Source of the DNA: Primula veris
Lineage: Eukaryota > Streptophyta > Magnoliopsida > Ericales > Primulaceae
Direction: 5' to 3'
NCBI GenBank assembly: GCA_963682055.1
Contig: OY821745.1
Span: 30,687,342 to 30,751,341, forward strand
DNA length: 64,000 nucleotides
The notes under the pieces were generated by a model. The model had not been told where the DNA came from, made no database searches, and worked only from the letters and a program-made list of their open reading frames with translations. The position numbers and the translations under genes are program-made. This document shows, piece by piece, positions 11,301 through 25,800 of this stretch. The first letter of the stretch is position 1; each line of letters starts with the position of its first letter.

Positions 11301-14300
11301 CTATTCTATTACTTTCTCGTAATTTTATTTAATATTTTATCACTGTTTCCACTTTTTGTCCCCAAACTGTGCACCAATTCATTGTATAAAAGCCGGAAGC
11401 AATGTTAGGTTAGACTTTAGAGTACTGATTGTTAACTTGTAAAGGTTGGTGTACAAGATTGAATTATTTTGTTGCTTTAGTGTACAAAATTGTAATTACC
11501 TCTATCCGTCAAGAAGAAGAGTATAAAACAGTTTCTTACAAATTCAAAACTAAACTTGATACACACTGATTGAATTTTGATGAGTTTCTACTTTCTAACA
11601 TCAACAAGTACCGAGTGCATTATATTTATCCTAGCTATGTATGTTTGTTTGAAAGAACATGATTAAAAAAAAGGTATACAATCAACAACACATTTGTATA
11701 CAACGTTACCTGGGCTGATGTACCCCATAAATGCTGTTTTTCTCCTCCATACCATGTTAAACTATACTCCACAATGGAATGGAGTGAATGAGGGCCCACA
11801 CGACCAATAAGACGCTTTAAAGCAGAGCCAGTCATAGAACGGACTTTATTGTCAGAATCATTAGCCAAGCCAACCACCAAATGAATAAATATAGAATACG
11901 AATATTTATCTAAAACGTTTTTTGGAAACTTCTTGAAAACTGCATGTAACATTTCAAGAACAGCTTCTCTTCCTGTTGAATGTTCATACCTGTGACCAAG
12001 TAAAAGTAATGTGAGGTACTCACAACAAACTTAGTGAAGTATCAGTCTTGTACACCAACTAATTGGCCTATAACAGTACACAACTTTTCAAAATTCGCAA
12101 ATTAGACACCAATCTACGCAAATCCATCAAAAACAATTTAGATGTTAATCTACACAACATCGAACTATTAGTGCAAAAACCTATCAAAAATTAGGAGTGC
12201 TTAAATGTTTAAGGTTTAATGTCGAGGTACTGGCTATTCTATTTTGTGCGGTGATTAGTAGATCAGCTAATCGAACAGCACCAATATATAAGTGGTGCTT
12301 TTGAGTAGAAATTGTAACGACACTGTTCTTATATTTTATTTGTGTTGATTGTTGTATAAATGCTAAATTTTAAAAGTATGATGTACTAATTGTTAAGAGC
12401 TGATAGGTTCGTGTTATAAAATGATACACACTTGAACTTGAAACAAATATATACACATCCACAGCATGCTTACCTCAAATTCGAAAGCAATTTATCAATA
12501 TGCTGTGTCATACGTTTCTCAGCAAGTTTGTAGCCAAGTAAAAACTGCAATAAGATCTGACCGCATTTCTTTCGGATTGTTTCAAATTGACTCGTTACCA
12601 TCAAATCTTGAATTCGAGTGATTAGATCGTAAATCTCAGGGACAACTAATTTCTGCTTGACTATTTCTTTCAAAAGTGAAAGAGCAACAATCGAAGGGTT
12701 TCTCTCAAGATCGATAAACGGAGGAAACTGGATAACCATTTGTAATTCTTTCTTTGAAAGCAAACTTATAGATTTTTGAAGAATAAACGTCAATAATTTC
12801 AAACACGATTGCACCAGAGGGCTGCTAGCATTAACTGATCCTTGAGCTATATATAATAACGAGGTTTTGATTTTTTCAGCTTCTGATTTAAGTGAGGGCA
12901 AAGGCAGTTTCACCACCACATAAAGGCATTTCAGTGCTGCAGATATAACATCTTCGTATTTCGAATTTAAGCACTCCGTTAGCAATCTCACAAAAGGATC
13001 TACCCTTGCTAAAAGATTTTCATCTTCTTTGGGAAGTTTCACATTTTTAATACAATTGTGTAACATCCCAAGAGCAAACACAGTAATAAGATGTGACGAT
13101 TGCGAACTCGATTCAATTAACCTGCTTGGTTTAATAGCTGTTTCTTGCTTATCTGTAATCATGGTATTATTTTCAACATAAATCTTTTCTTCGAGGAGTC
13201 CATACAAAAAGACTAGAAGAACCTCCAGATCTACAGATGGATTTTTCTGAATACCAGCAGCTATATTACCCAACATTGTTTCTACTTTCGATTTATCTTT
13301 TGTGGTCATATGGGTTTGCAATTTAATTTTTTTCTCAACGGGTGAAAGCAGCATTAAGGCATGTGTTTTAAATGTAATCTTCTGAGCAATTAATTCTAGT
13401 GTTTCGAACGATCTACACTTTCTTGTCTCTTTCATTTTCGAGGCAATCTTATCCACCTCCTTTTCCTCGGAGACGTTACCAAATATATCATTTTCGACAA
13501 TCCAAAGAAGCTCTTGCAGACAATAATCCAAGTTCCCGTCTAGATGGGACGCAATCATCTTCGATAATATGAAATGAAGTGTATATCCCAACACGTGTAA
13601 CTCAAACCCACGTTTCAAAGTTGCTTGCAATACCCTAACAACCAACTGTAAATAATTAACCCCCAGTTCTTTTAAACATGCAGCTAATGCAGCTCTAGCT
13701 TCTTCTCTACTACTCTCTAATCTATTCTTTAAGAAGTTTGAGATACGGTGAATTATACTTGGGAGCTGTAAATCCATGTTATCATCAGGTAAGAACTTCA
13801 GTAACTTTAGAGTAACAAGACTTATATTCACATTGACTTTATCAGAATCTGACACCAACAGTTTCTGTATCTTCGGTAACACGGTGTTTTGAAGACAACC
13901 TTGTATCTCTACAGCTTCGGCAGAACTAGTACATGGGCGCAACACAGGTGGGGAAGTACTTGTTCCAGAACAAGGAGAAAGGAAATGAAATTGACCCAGG
14001 ATAGAGGAAATTAGCCGTAATAAGACCTTTTGTTTATCTGGTTTTAATGTCATTTGGCGAAAACATCTCATCAGAAATGCATAATATGATTTCCATTCCA
14101 TGTCACCAGCTATAGTTGCAATGGTTTCTAAACATGCTCTCCTTATATTTTCTGCTTTCCCGTCTTGTTCGTCGTAAAGCATATTGAGAAAGAGAGGAAG
14201 AAACACTTTAGTTGTGAGGACCTGTAAGATTCAAATTTGATGTATTTTTTGTTAATACAATAGAACGGCGTTTACTTACCCCAAAAAATAGTAGGATATA

Positions 14301-17300
14301 TTCTTACAAGAAAGGTGGACTCATTAATTATATTTCAGAAAAAGAATCACCTTAGGTGAATTGCCTGAACTGACAAAGTTGTTGAATCGAAGTAATGCCC
14401 TTGCTCTCCTATGTTTCTGCAAAACATACATTAATATATTAAAAAAAAAATAAAAAAAAATCGATATTTACGTAACACTATGAAGTTGGGAAAATCTAGG
14501 CCATTGTAAAAATAGTAAAGTACATTAAACTCCGCGAGGCTGTCCAAAAAGGTAACCTTATCCAATATTGTTGGCAACAGATATGTCATAAAAAACGGTT
14601 GCTCTTTTTTATAAAAAGGACGAACTTTGTTTCTCTTCAGAAAGCAGGAGACCATTATTGTTGGCCAAAGGACATCATTAGAGAAGGTCTTCACTCGACT
14701 GATTTTAAGAAATGTCGTAACAAGTAACTTAAGAGAAATAAAGTAGTTACTATTAAGCGAGCGCAATTGCTACTGTGTGTGTTTGAATCAATGATCTGCC
14801 TAAATTCATTAAATTTGCTTCTTTAAGTAAACTATAATTCAGATAGGCTATAACACTTCTACTACATTAATGTCATTAAAAATGTGACTTTGACCACTGC
14901 CAGTAAATAAGGTGCATATAATCATAAAGAGGAGATTTCAAAGTGGCTAGAATTTAAACACTGTAGTGCTGCATAACAAATTAACAATCGACTTATAAGT
15001 TCTTATTTTACGCTGTAAAAAATTGACTCCTGAATAGTATATGCCTACAGTTTTCCATTGTATAATCATAAAATAGCTTCATAAGCTAATTTAAAATAAC
15101 TCAAAAACTTACCTGCAAGTGGATGACATTGCTGAAGAAATCTTGTTCTGCATCTTTGCTCCAAAGATCCCGAAAAGATTCGAGGTTATTCACCTTTGGA
15201 ATCTTCAACATCATTTCTCGTAGCAAATCTATCCACACCTACAAACAAAAACAAAAATAATATAGATAAATGGTGGGTTTTAAATTAAAATAGTTGAGAC
15301 CGTGATGACTATAAATAATCAATCAATACCTTCTGAACGGAAGATTCCCTATTCATTGCATCTCCCATATGCTTAAATATAAATTTATTAACTATCTTTT
15401 CAATGCACTCGTGTGACCAACCCAGACTGTCTAAGTTAATTTGGCGATCAACAATTTCGGCACAGAAATCAATAAAAGAAAGTAGCAACCCATATCCGCT
15501 CTGCCTCAGAATCATTTCTTCAGATACCATGTCATGAACAGCATGAGAGAGAACAAGTAACGCATGTTTCTCTTTCACAGTGTAAAAGAAATCTTTATTA
15601 ATACTTTCGTACGCACTAATGGTTCGATCATAATCAAGACCATCTATATCCATGGAAGTACTAGTAGCATTCAGTTCTCTAACAAAATTTGTCTGCATGC
15701 AAATTAACACAAAATATCAAATCGTAAAACACACGTAAAATTAGAAAGGCTGAGTACAAATATAAGGATCTGAATGGGGGAAATTTCTTTTTCTGTGCAC
15801 CAGCTTATGCCTATCAGGTTTTAGTAATTAGGACACCAACCTATCAAATTTCACAATTCATACTCCAATCAATAAGTGCAGCAACTTTCGAATTTTACTT
15901 TTAAAATGCATACCTATGCAAAATCAGAGTTTACAAGTGCAAAAAGAATTTAAGTCAATATACCAAGATTAAGTTCTTATATTTTATATCGGTGCTTAGT
16001 ACTTCACATAATACGTAGCAAGTGCTTTTGAATTAAAATTATAACAAAAGTCTAATTATTTCAATTCTTGTAGATTAGTATATGAATTGTAAATTGACGT
16101 TAGGTGAACAAAAATGATATTTTTTCAAATATGCTTAAATAAAGAAAAGAATCTTACCGCTGTCATCAAGGAAGAATCTTCTCTGGCAAGAACATCAAGA
16201 ACGTCACAGATGATTGTACGTATATTTAGACCGCCAGATATAAGAAGCGGAGACACCGCATTTAAAATTTCTGTTGTACCCTCACCACTCAATACAGTGA
16301 TTAAATGTCGAATGACGTTCAAAGCTTCCACACATGCATCTACAATAAACATAGCTTATGTTGATGATGGAACTGAAGGTAATATAGGCAAAATAAAATA
16401 TATTCATATATATATATATATACACATATATATATCATGGCGTACAAACCAGAATTTTGGACTCCTTTTGCTAGCATAGGAAGCATAATATCAACAAATT
16501 GTCTAGCTTCTGAAGGATGCTTAATATACTTTGACAATAATTTGAAAATGTTGATCTCTCTTACTCCAGGGCATTTCAAGAGTTTCCTACAGAAGTAAAT
16601 TAGTCAAAACGTTAGTCACACTCCAATAACTTTGAGAAACAGATGTATAACAAGGTTTATTATCTTTAATCACTTTTAAATTTCGTGACACGATCGCCAA
16701 GTATCATTTCCACATCATTTAACTAAACAAAGGTATAACAATGCTGCACTATCAAATTGCTAGTCTATTAATACTGCTAAAGGTGAGTGAAACTTGTATG
16801 TATAATCACTTCTAACAGTTGAAGTGTCAGCAGCAAAACCGTCTTGTTTTTAATTAAGATGAAGTTACCACAACCTTTTCCATAAAAAAATTGTTAATCT
16901 TTTCTATTTTTAAAGGAAAAATCTGATACTAAATTATAATATCAAAAGCTACCCAAGAAGTAACTAAAAAATACAAGAAATAGATATTAAAGGTAAAATT
17001 CCTACCGCCTCGCAACGTTATTGAACTTGAAGAGATGATGTAAACCGCAGATGAGGGAATTAAGGTTAGGAAGTAAAATCCTCTTCACAATATTGTCTTC
17101 TTGGTCTAGCTCAGCATCAAGAATCAACAAGTTCTCAATAAACTTCAAAACTGAGTTTGAAATAGCTTCAGACGCTGATGTCACAGATAATATCGCAAAT
17201 ATATTCGGGACAAGATTATTATCTTTACTCAGTAATGGTACAAGCTTGTAGCTTTTGCTCATAATGAGAAAACAAGAAAATAAGGAGCTTGGCTTTTCAC

Positions 17301-19867
17301 TAGTAGCTCCTTCATTCTTGAAATTATCTATCAAAGGTTTCACGGAATTAAAAAAAAAACTCCAAAATTCACATCCAAAATCATGTTCGTCGTACTTGTT
17401 CAGAATAAACGCAATTATCTTCAAGCAAAATGATCTCAGCTCCCTAAGCTGCTTAGTACCCGTCTTAGTCTGCATTATAGACAAAATCACAAGTTAAAAC
17501 TGTCATACCAGAGTACATTTATGGTAAATAAAGATAATAAAGAAGGTTTCTGTTCTTTCTACGAAATACTCCTAGATAAGGAAAAAAACCAATTTTAAAA
17601 ATGAAGACAACAAGTATGAAGTAGTAACCTGGCTTGCCTGACTACTGTTATTTAATCTTACCAAATATAACCATTGTCACTCCCATAAATAAAGTACTAT
17701 TGAATGATTTCTCGCAAATCAATACCAGTAAAAAGACCGATTAATAGAGATCAACTCTAGACTGTTTTACTTTCCTCTTACCTAGAGTTTTTCTATGAAA
17801 TCAGCCTCAGTTTAAAACGTAAAAAGAATAAAATTTCAAACTCAAACGGTAGCCTGTTCTTTCTTTCCTCTTCTCAAGTGGCGTCTATAAAATCTCTTTA
17901 TCGTCTCTTAGCCAGTTCTAGTAGATATACAAATAGTATTTAACATAAGGAATTTCTTAACATACCGCCATTGTGCCTGATGCTTCATCACATTTCTCAT
18001 CATCTTCTGATTTGAAACTTGGATTTGTTTCAGAATCAATACTCTTTGCACTTTCAAGTGTTGATGTACACCCAAACAATATACGGGCAATGCATCCTAC
18101 TAGCAAATCAAGATATGGTTTTATACGAGACTCGTCAAAAACCCCAAGAATATCTTCAACCACGTGCAAAAATCCATATTTCTTTTTCCAAGAAAGGGCC
18201 ATTGTGTTATCCGTGGTAAAAATATTCAAAAGAACAGCTGAGTCAAACTCATCTATCCCAGAACACAATTCTGAAGTGCTCAGCAATGGCTTGACTAAGA
18301 GAAAGAAAAAGAGAGGAAGCTCATTGACATCGAGTTGCGCAAAGAAACCCAAAACTGCTTTTCGATGATGAACATTTGTATTCTGAAAAGATGAATTAGT
18401 AAAACGTATTAACAAACAAAAATAAAGACAAGACGAGGGAGAGGGGTGTATTAGAGTTGTGCACTTTTTGTCATTTGCTTCCAAAACAACATTCCTACTA
18501 TTCATTCAACCTTAAGGGTGTGTTTGGGAGATGGGTGGGAAAAGGAAAATGATTTCCCGAGAAAACATTTTTTTGTGTTTGGTTACATAAGAAAACCAAT
18601 GGAAAAGAAAATGAAAGAAAGTATGAGAAAATTTTGTGTATGGAGTGAGGGAAACCGTTTTCCTTCCAAAAGTGGGAGGAAAAGGAAAACAAATGAGAAA
18701 AGTGAGACTAACTCTCTCTCTCTCCTTTCTTTTATTTTCATTCTCTTCTTTTCCCAATCTTCCAAACACGAGCGGAAAATGGTCATGTCACTTTTCATTT
18801 CTTTTTTTTTTCCTTTCTTTTCCCATCACATTTTCCGGGTTCCAAACACACCCTAAATGAAAATTCGGCATAAAATTCGGGAAGAAGTCATGATTACAAA
18901 ACTGTTTTAGAATTTTATAAGTGATTTCGTTATATTCACGATGGAAAACTAACGGGTGTTAAGTTTAAGAACGGAAAATGCACAATTTGTAGAGTTCAGG
19001 AACTAAAATCCAATAGTTAGGGACAAAAACAAGAGAAACCCAAAATTCAGGAACTAAGATGAAATTGTAAAACACCAAAGGCTTGTCTTTTACTTATTGA
19101 CTATCGTACAAAATTTGAAGACTATATATCCACATACCTTTCTAGAAGCTGACGTTTTGTGTTTCCTAACTTTTGGAAGTAGAAGTCTTGTCACTAAAGA
19201 TATAAGATCAGTCCTATGGTTCTCTTGGATAAGAGTAGAATCCTTAGACAAGCTCCAAGTCGTTAAAGTCTCTCTCAAACTCTTTGAATTTATCAAATTT
19301 TTAAGATTTTCTTTGTATTGAACTAAGAACTCGTCTTTCCAGTTCAACAGGCAATCAAGAACCTTTAATTGTATATCCTCGTCATATCCATCAAGAAGCC
19401 TGAAAATGTTAATAAAACAAAACAAATTAGAAAGGGTACCCGTAATCCAGATCAGCTTGAATACTAACATATTATGGGGTTCTACAATTTTGTATATCAA
19501 TGTATCACCATAATTCATTTTGTAGATTAACAAGCAAAAAGTAACAATAATTATACTAATGTTACATCTGTCAGCCAGTTTTAGCACGCTACATAGGAAA
19601 ACAACCATGGATCAGGGTCTAAAGAAGAGAAAAACATAGATTGAGAACTAAAATAGATAAATGTGATAGAATGATAAGTAACTAATTTTAAAACATGACA
19701 AAATACTCCAAAAATTTTACCGTCTCCAAAACAATATTGTAACCCGAGCAATGATATGTTTTTTAATTGAGTACACCAAGTGAACTAAAATGATCAAGGA
19801 AAGTAACATCTGTGTACAAAATCATAATCTGGTGATACACTACGTCCACCAACATCACCCCCCCCCC

Positions 19868-19898
<31 letters not shown>

Positions 19899-22800
19899 AC
19901 AAAGAAAACCAACCTAAACATGAGCACTTCTTTGACATATTGATCTTTGAAGAAAGACTTGGAATTTCTCATCAACTTTAACAAATCCAGCCACTCTCCA
20001 AGAACATTTTGCCATTCTCTGCCCTTACAGACCTTGGAATCAAAAGACCCCACACTGCATTATAACATAAGAAACTATTTAATTAGGTTGGACTTTACAA
20101 GAATAACTTAATATATGAAGGCAAGAGCAACAACAATAGAGCTACCTGAAAACATCAATTGAATTATAACCCAAAAACTTCAAAAACAAAGGTACGATTT
20201 GCCGAGTCCTAGACTCTGAAAGAGTTGGAATCTTTTGCAACGTCTTTATCAAATTGAACAGAACTGTTTGGCAAGGGGTATTATCAGATGGTGGTGAAAG
20301 AAAACCATGGAAGCATTCAACCAGATCTGGAAATAGTAAACAAGAAACGATCAACATACATGTAGCATATAAAGCTAATGTAAGGAGTAAGGACAATAAA
20401 GAACTGTCATTTAGATGGAGTAATTGATTTTAAACAAAATCAAACTACAAGGTTCACAAATGGATAATTAAACGTGTTTGAACAGAGTAAAAAGGAACAA
20501 GAATTGGGACTCCGTTAAATTTTGAAGTTAATATACACGCAAAGAGTTTTCGGTTAGCTTATGATAAAGTAATTTATTGGTAGAAAAGACAAATCACACA
20601 TCATTTGCAAAATAATAAAGATATTATCCGGGTAATCTTCTGATTATGGTGAAGGAAAACATAATCAACTTTTAACTATCACCCCAAGGTGCTTATAATA
20701 GCACCCTCAAAACAACAAGAGTTAACATCGAGAATTCTGTCTTCTGGTAAACACAATGATTTACAAAACTACTTTGGTAATCTGTGTATGTGAATGACAG
20801 GCTTGATGCTTATGATATGACCCCCAGGCTCGGTCTTACCAAAACCGGCAACATAAAAATTACATAAACCGGTATTACTCTAATACATTTACACCTCTTT
20901 GATAAGTAGCTAAAACAATCATTTACCACCATATCTTTGAGTGAAATTTGTAGGACTTTTAATCTAGACTAAAGTTCCTTCTAAGCTGTTAATAAATGTG
21001 AGACCACAACAAATGCATATATGTCATCTATCCAGGCTGCTCTACAAAAATCTACCAACTATACAATCGCCATTATTGGTGGAGGAAAAAAAATCTTTCA
21101 CACAAATAAGATTAATTACTTGAACATACCGGCCTCCACCAGCAGGCTTGAAATTCAGTTTTATACTCGGTGGGAGGAATTACAGCTCACTCTTACACAG
21201 ATGAACCTCATTTGTCAAAAAAGAGCTAAAAGTGGTATCTAACCCAGCAAATATGACCATAATTAGTTTTGAGAAATGACTAAAGACAAATTGTAAATCA
21301 TACAATAATGGGAAACATTTTTCAATAGGGCAAAAGTATTTGTTAGAAACTAACCCAGCAAATGACCAAATAAAAACTTGCAACTTACTTTCAAAAAATT
21401 GGGAGAATTAGCCAAGAGACACATTCTAAAGATGATACGTACCTCTAGGCGTGCTACTAGATGTGGTTTCTCTCTCATCAGTTTGAAGACGAGATTTCAT
21501 AAAATCCAATTGGCACTGTTCTAAACAAAGAACAAACTTATCCCATACTAACCCAAATTGCTGGCTGATAAGGGTGGACAGGCACTTTAAAACTGGTTCC
21601 CACAAACGGCTAAATCTGGTGTGCAATAGTCCAATAAGGCCGTATAAAACAGCTGGCATGTTTTTCTCAGATATTCTATTAGCAGAGATGGCCATTTCCA
21701 TTTTTGATATCTCATTTTCAGCTTTTTGGCTGGTATCAATCGATATGGTTGCTTCCTCAACCGATAGAAGGAGCTTGAGAAACTGATTGGAAAATATATA
21801 AGAAAAAATTAAAACAAACATAAAAAGAAGGAAATAAACCATGAACAGCGGTGTTATACATACATTGACGTAAGGATCGTTGTTAGGGCATGATTGAGGT
21901 TTTTCATAATGAAGCAATATTTGTGAAGTGGAAAGACGGTTCAGTTTGTCTTTGTGCCACAGATTTTCTGATAATGCGTTCAAGAACGTCGTCTCCATTT
22001 CAGCTTCAAGCTCTCCGTACAAAAGAGCCCTAGTATTGATAATTATGAATTGCATAAGATTACTCATCATAGCAAATATATTTTAGGGAAAATAACATTT
22101 TTGTACACCAACTTGACTTTTAATAATTAGTATATCATACTATCATATTTCAGAAATTTTAAACCAATCTACATACAGTCCACACAAATTTGTACAATTA
22201 ACCTATCAGAAGTCAATATTTCAATACCAATATGAACAAAAAAATTAAACAGTTGGAACAAGCCTATCAAAATTCATTAAAACTAAAAGTTGTTTACTAA
22301 ATGTATAATTCTATGTAGCGCTACTTCTTAAGATACTGGTTGTTTGATTTTGTGTAAATTGGGTCTAAATTTGAAATTTAATAGCATGTTCTGCTAATTA
22401 ATAGAAATGTATATGTTGGAGTACATAAATGATGTCGACTTTATGTTTTGATGGAAGATAGAATTTTAAAGCAAATAAAAAAAAGGTCAGGAGATCAAAT
22501 TATTCTGCGAAACCAACTTACGGATCCATATGATCAAAAATATCAGCAACCGCGGATAATATATAGGGTGATGATACGTATCGTTTAACTAGCAGCAAAA
22601 ATTTCCCAACCATTTGTACTGTGATTTGCTCAGTAGAGAACATATTCTTATACGATCTCAAAGCTGCCCCAATTAAACTTCGCCACATAATCCCTGCAAT
22701 TTATTCTTAGAAAATATTATAACCAATAACCAGCAGCAGTGATATGGAGGAATCAACTAACATTTACGAGCAGAAGTAGATACAATAACTCATTGTCTTT

Positions 22801-25800
22801 AAATATTATTTACCAGAGTTAGATGCATGAAGCTGATCCAGTGCGTCTACAAGGTCAAGCAACAACTTAGGGCATAAAAGCGTGTTGCTCATATGAGAAC
22901 AACAGCCGATTATTCCCCACAGCAATGCCAATTTAGTCTCTTCGATATGTGAGGGATTCCCAATAGCAATTTGATTAATAACGCCAATCCAGTTTTTCAA
23001 AGAACTTTGCAAGTGATTTGAAATTTTTGAACCCTCTTTTACATTTTTGTCATTATCTAACAACTTCCCACCATATTTAATCAGCAATGAAACAACTTCT
23101 TCCTCTGAAGTTCCGATAAAATCACCGAGTGCACTGTAATTGAAGTGGAAATTAAAAAATTCAGTAATAAGGATGACATCATAAAGCACAGAATCAATGG
23201 ACAAGAAGTTAATAGAGAAAATACCTTATGATTTCATGTCTGAAGCGATTTACTATGTAATAATCCTTCAGTAGCAATTCTTTAATAAAAGGCAGCAAAC
23301 TGGAAATAGAGTTTATATATTTAAAAGTTAACAAGGACACAAACTTCAAAAAGGGAGAATGACAATAGAATGAAAAGGGATCATGTACCTGGAATTTCTT
23401 AAGCTAAGTACCGAACTGCAATGTTCACAAACAACATTGAGGCCTGAAATATTTCCAACTTTATGGAGCCCGTTAAGAATGCACAAAATCAGTTGCAAAC
23501 TCATATCAACAACTTCAGAAAAGTTCTCATCTATCAACAAATTTGGGGCCAAAATAAATTGCTGCATAAGTAACTGCAGTAGCTTCACGATAAGTTGGTG
23601 ATCTGTCCAGGGAAAAAAATATACCGTCAGTGTAACAGATGCACTAACCCTCTGCAATATTACTGAGGAACACACAACAACAGTAAGTAAAGACAGGATA
23701 GTTACATACCTGAAAATTTCCAGAAATATTTAAGTTGAAGGGTCGAGATGAGAAGAGATAACAAGCGAGAAAGGTGCAACAAGTGTCTACTTAATACAGC
23801 TTCATTGATTTCATCAAATAAACATTTCCACATCAAACTCAGATCCTTGGGCTCAAGCTCCTCGCATAGCCACTGAAAGGTTTCTATAACAACTTCAACA
23901 ATGCAATTACCTGCAAGAGAGTTGGAAATGCAGAGAGAGAGAGAAAGAGAGAGTCAGGAGAGAGCATCACAGAGAGTATATATTTCCTTTAACAGAGTTC
24001 AACAAGCAAAATATTGTAAAGCAACAGATGATAGAATGTATTTGACACACCAAAAGAGTAAACAATTTATACAATAAGGTCTTCAAACCTGCTTGTGTAG
24101 CTACACTTACACCTATACACCAATGAAATATTAAATTAGGTCTACATGTTATATATACTGGAGAGTATGTGTAAAGCATCGTATGGTATCAGAATACAAA
24201 TCCAACAGTTTGAGTTTATTTCCTATCAAAATCCAAGAAAGTGCATTTCTGAATCCAGGCAGCTACAAGGATCTAAAATATAAACTGGCAGCAACTTAAG
24301 GTGAAAAACAATGTCTTTCAAATATGTTCATTGGAAAGAGTTTCGTACTCATCATCATAAACGGAAAACATGTTTACAACAGATTTTTAAGAAAAATCTT
24401 TGTAACAGAATTCAGAAAAATATTTTCTATTTAAAAACATTTTCAAAAAGCAGCGCTCCTTAAAACTGATGTAAGCAAAGTTCCCAAAAAGTTTCCTCAT
24501 GCTAATTTTAAAAGGCCTTTATCAAATGTCTGCTAATGGAAGTTTCCAACTTGTATTTCAAAAAACAGTTTAAAACACTTTCCAAAGATATAACAAGCTT
24601 GTTTACAAGAAACAGTTTCTCCAGAAACCTCTAGAAGGTTTCCAGAATGTACTTCTAGAACCATATGATTCTAAACATAGTATTTGGAACCAGATTTATA
24701 AGGGAAGTTATTTTGAATAAACTTGAAATTTGAAAGGCGAATGTACAGTTAAGATTCAAAAAAAAATATAGAGAAAAAGGCAATTGGAATTCCATTCATG
24801 TTCTCCATACCAAACAATTGAATGAACATGGATAACACAAACAAAACGAAAAAGAAATGTTACCAAAACAGTACTTGCCTTGGCCATATTTATCGCCAAT
24901 GCCAAATATTGATTCATCAACAAGTAAGAGTAATAATCGCTCTGCTTTTGAATGCAACGTTGACGAACTGCCTCTCATTGAATACAGAAATAAAGCACTC
25001 GCTCCAGATTTTCTATCTAATGGCTTCTTTGCCACTTCTTTCATGATTATTCTAACACCTGTTTGAAAAGGAAGAATTACGACTTGCAACTGTCTAAAAA
25101 CATGTGTACTATACTATATCTTCATGATTCGAGCCAGCTAAACAATAGATATGAATGCGAGAATTATAGAGAAGAAAATGCAAGAAGAAGAAAATACAGG
25201 ATGTGAATGAATAGCTTATATGATATCATAATTCTTGGCAGGCCATAGCAGGTAGCACTTTGATCGGCGCCATATGTGACGAATAAAGATATCAATAAAA
25301 TATTATGACCAGACACTTCAGATAGAAGTCTTTTTTAAACAGCCATGTACATGAATCTGTGAGTGAAAGCAGTCTTTTTAAAAACTGAAGCTTCCTAATT
25401 TTTCTGATTGGATCTCCACTTTAACGTTTCTTTTTTAAAAATAATTAAATATCAGCTTCTTAAAACATATTCAGTTTTATTTCAGTGCACATCACAAAAT
25501 TCAGGCCCTAATTCACAGATCAAGATAGACGTACTGCATATCCTTTTAAGGCATGTTTGAGACGGTGGAGTAATAAGGAAGGGTAAGGTTTTTCTTTGTA
25601 ATATTTGAGATTTTGGTAGCGAGGTTTATCAAAGGATTTACTTTTTGAGTAACTACAAACAAGTGATGTCGTGAGAACAAAGATCATACCCTTTTCAATT
25701 TGCTTTTTTTTATTCTGATCATGCTCCTGCTTCGGCTCACAAGGTGCAGTGCGTAACAAAATTGACAGCGACTCGGCCATTAAATCTTGGATATAATCCT

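Noticed and set aside
18498..18860. Five overlapping ORFs
   Set aside because: All lie inside the Harbinger MITE and reflect its purine/pyrimidine arms.
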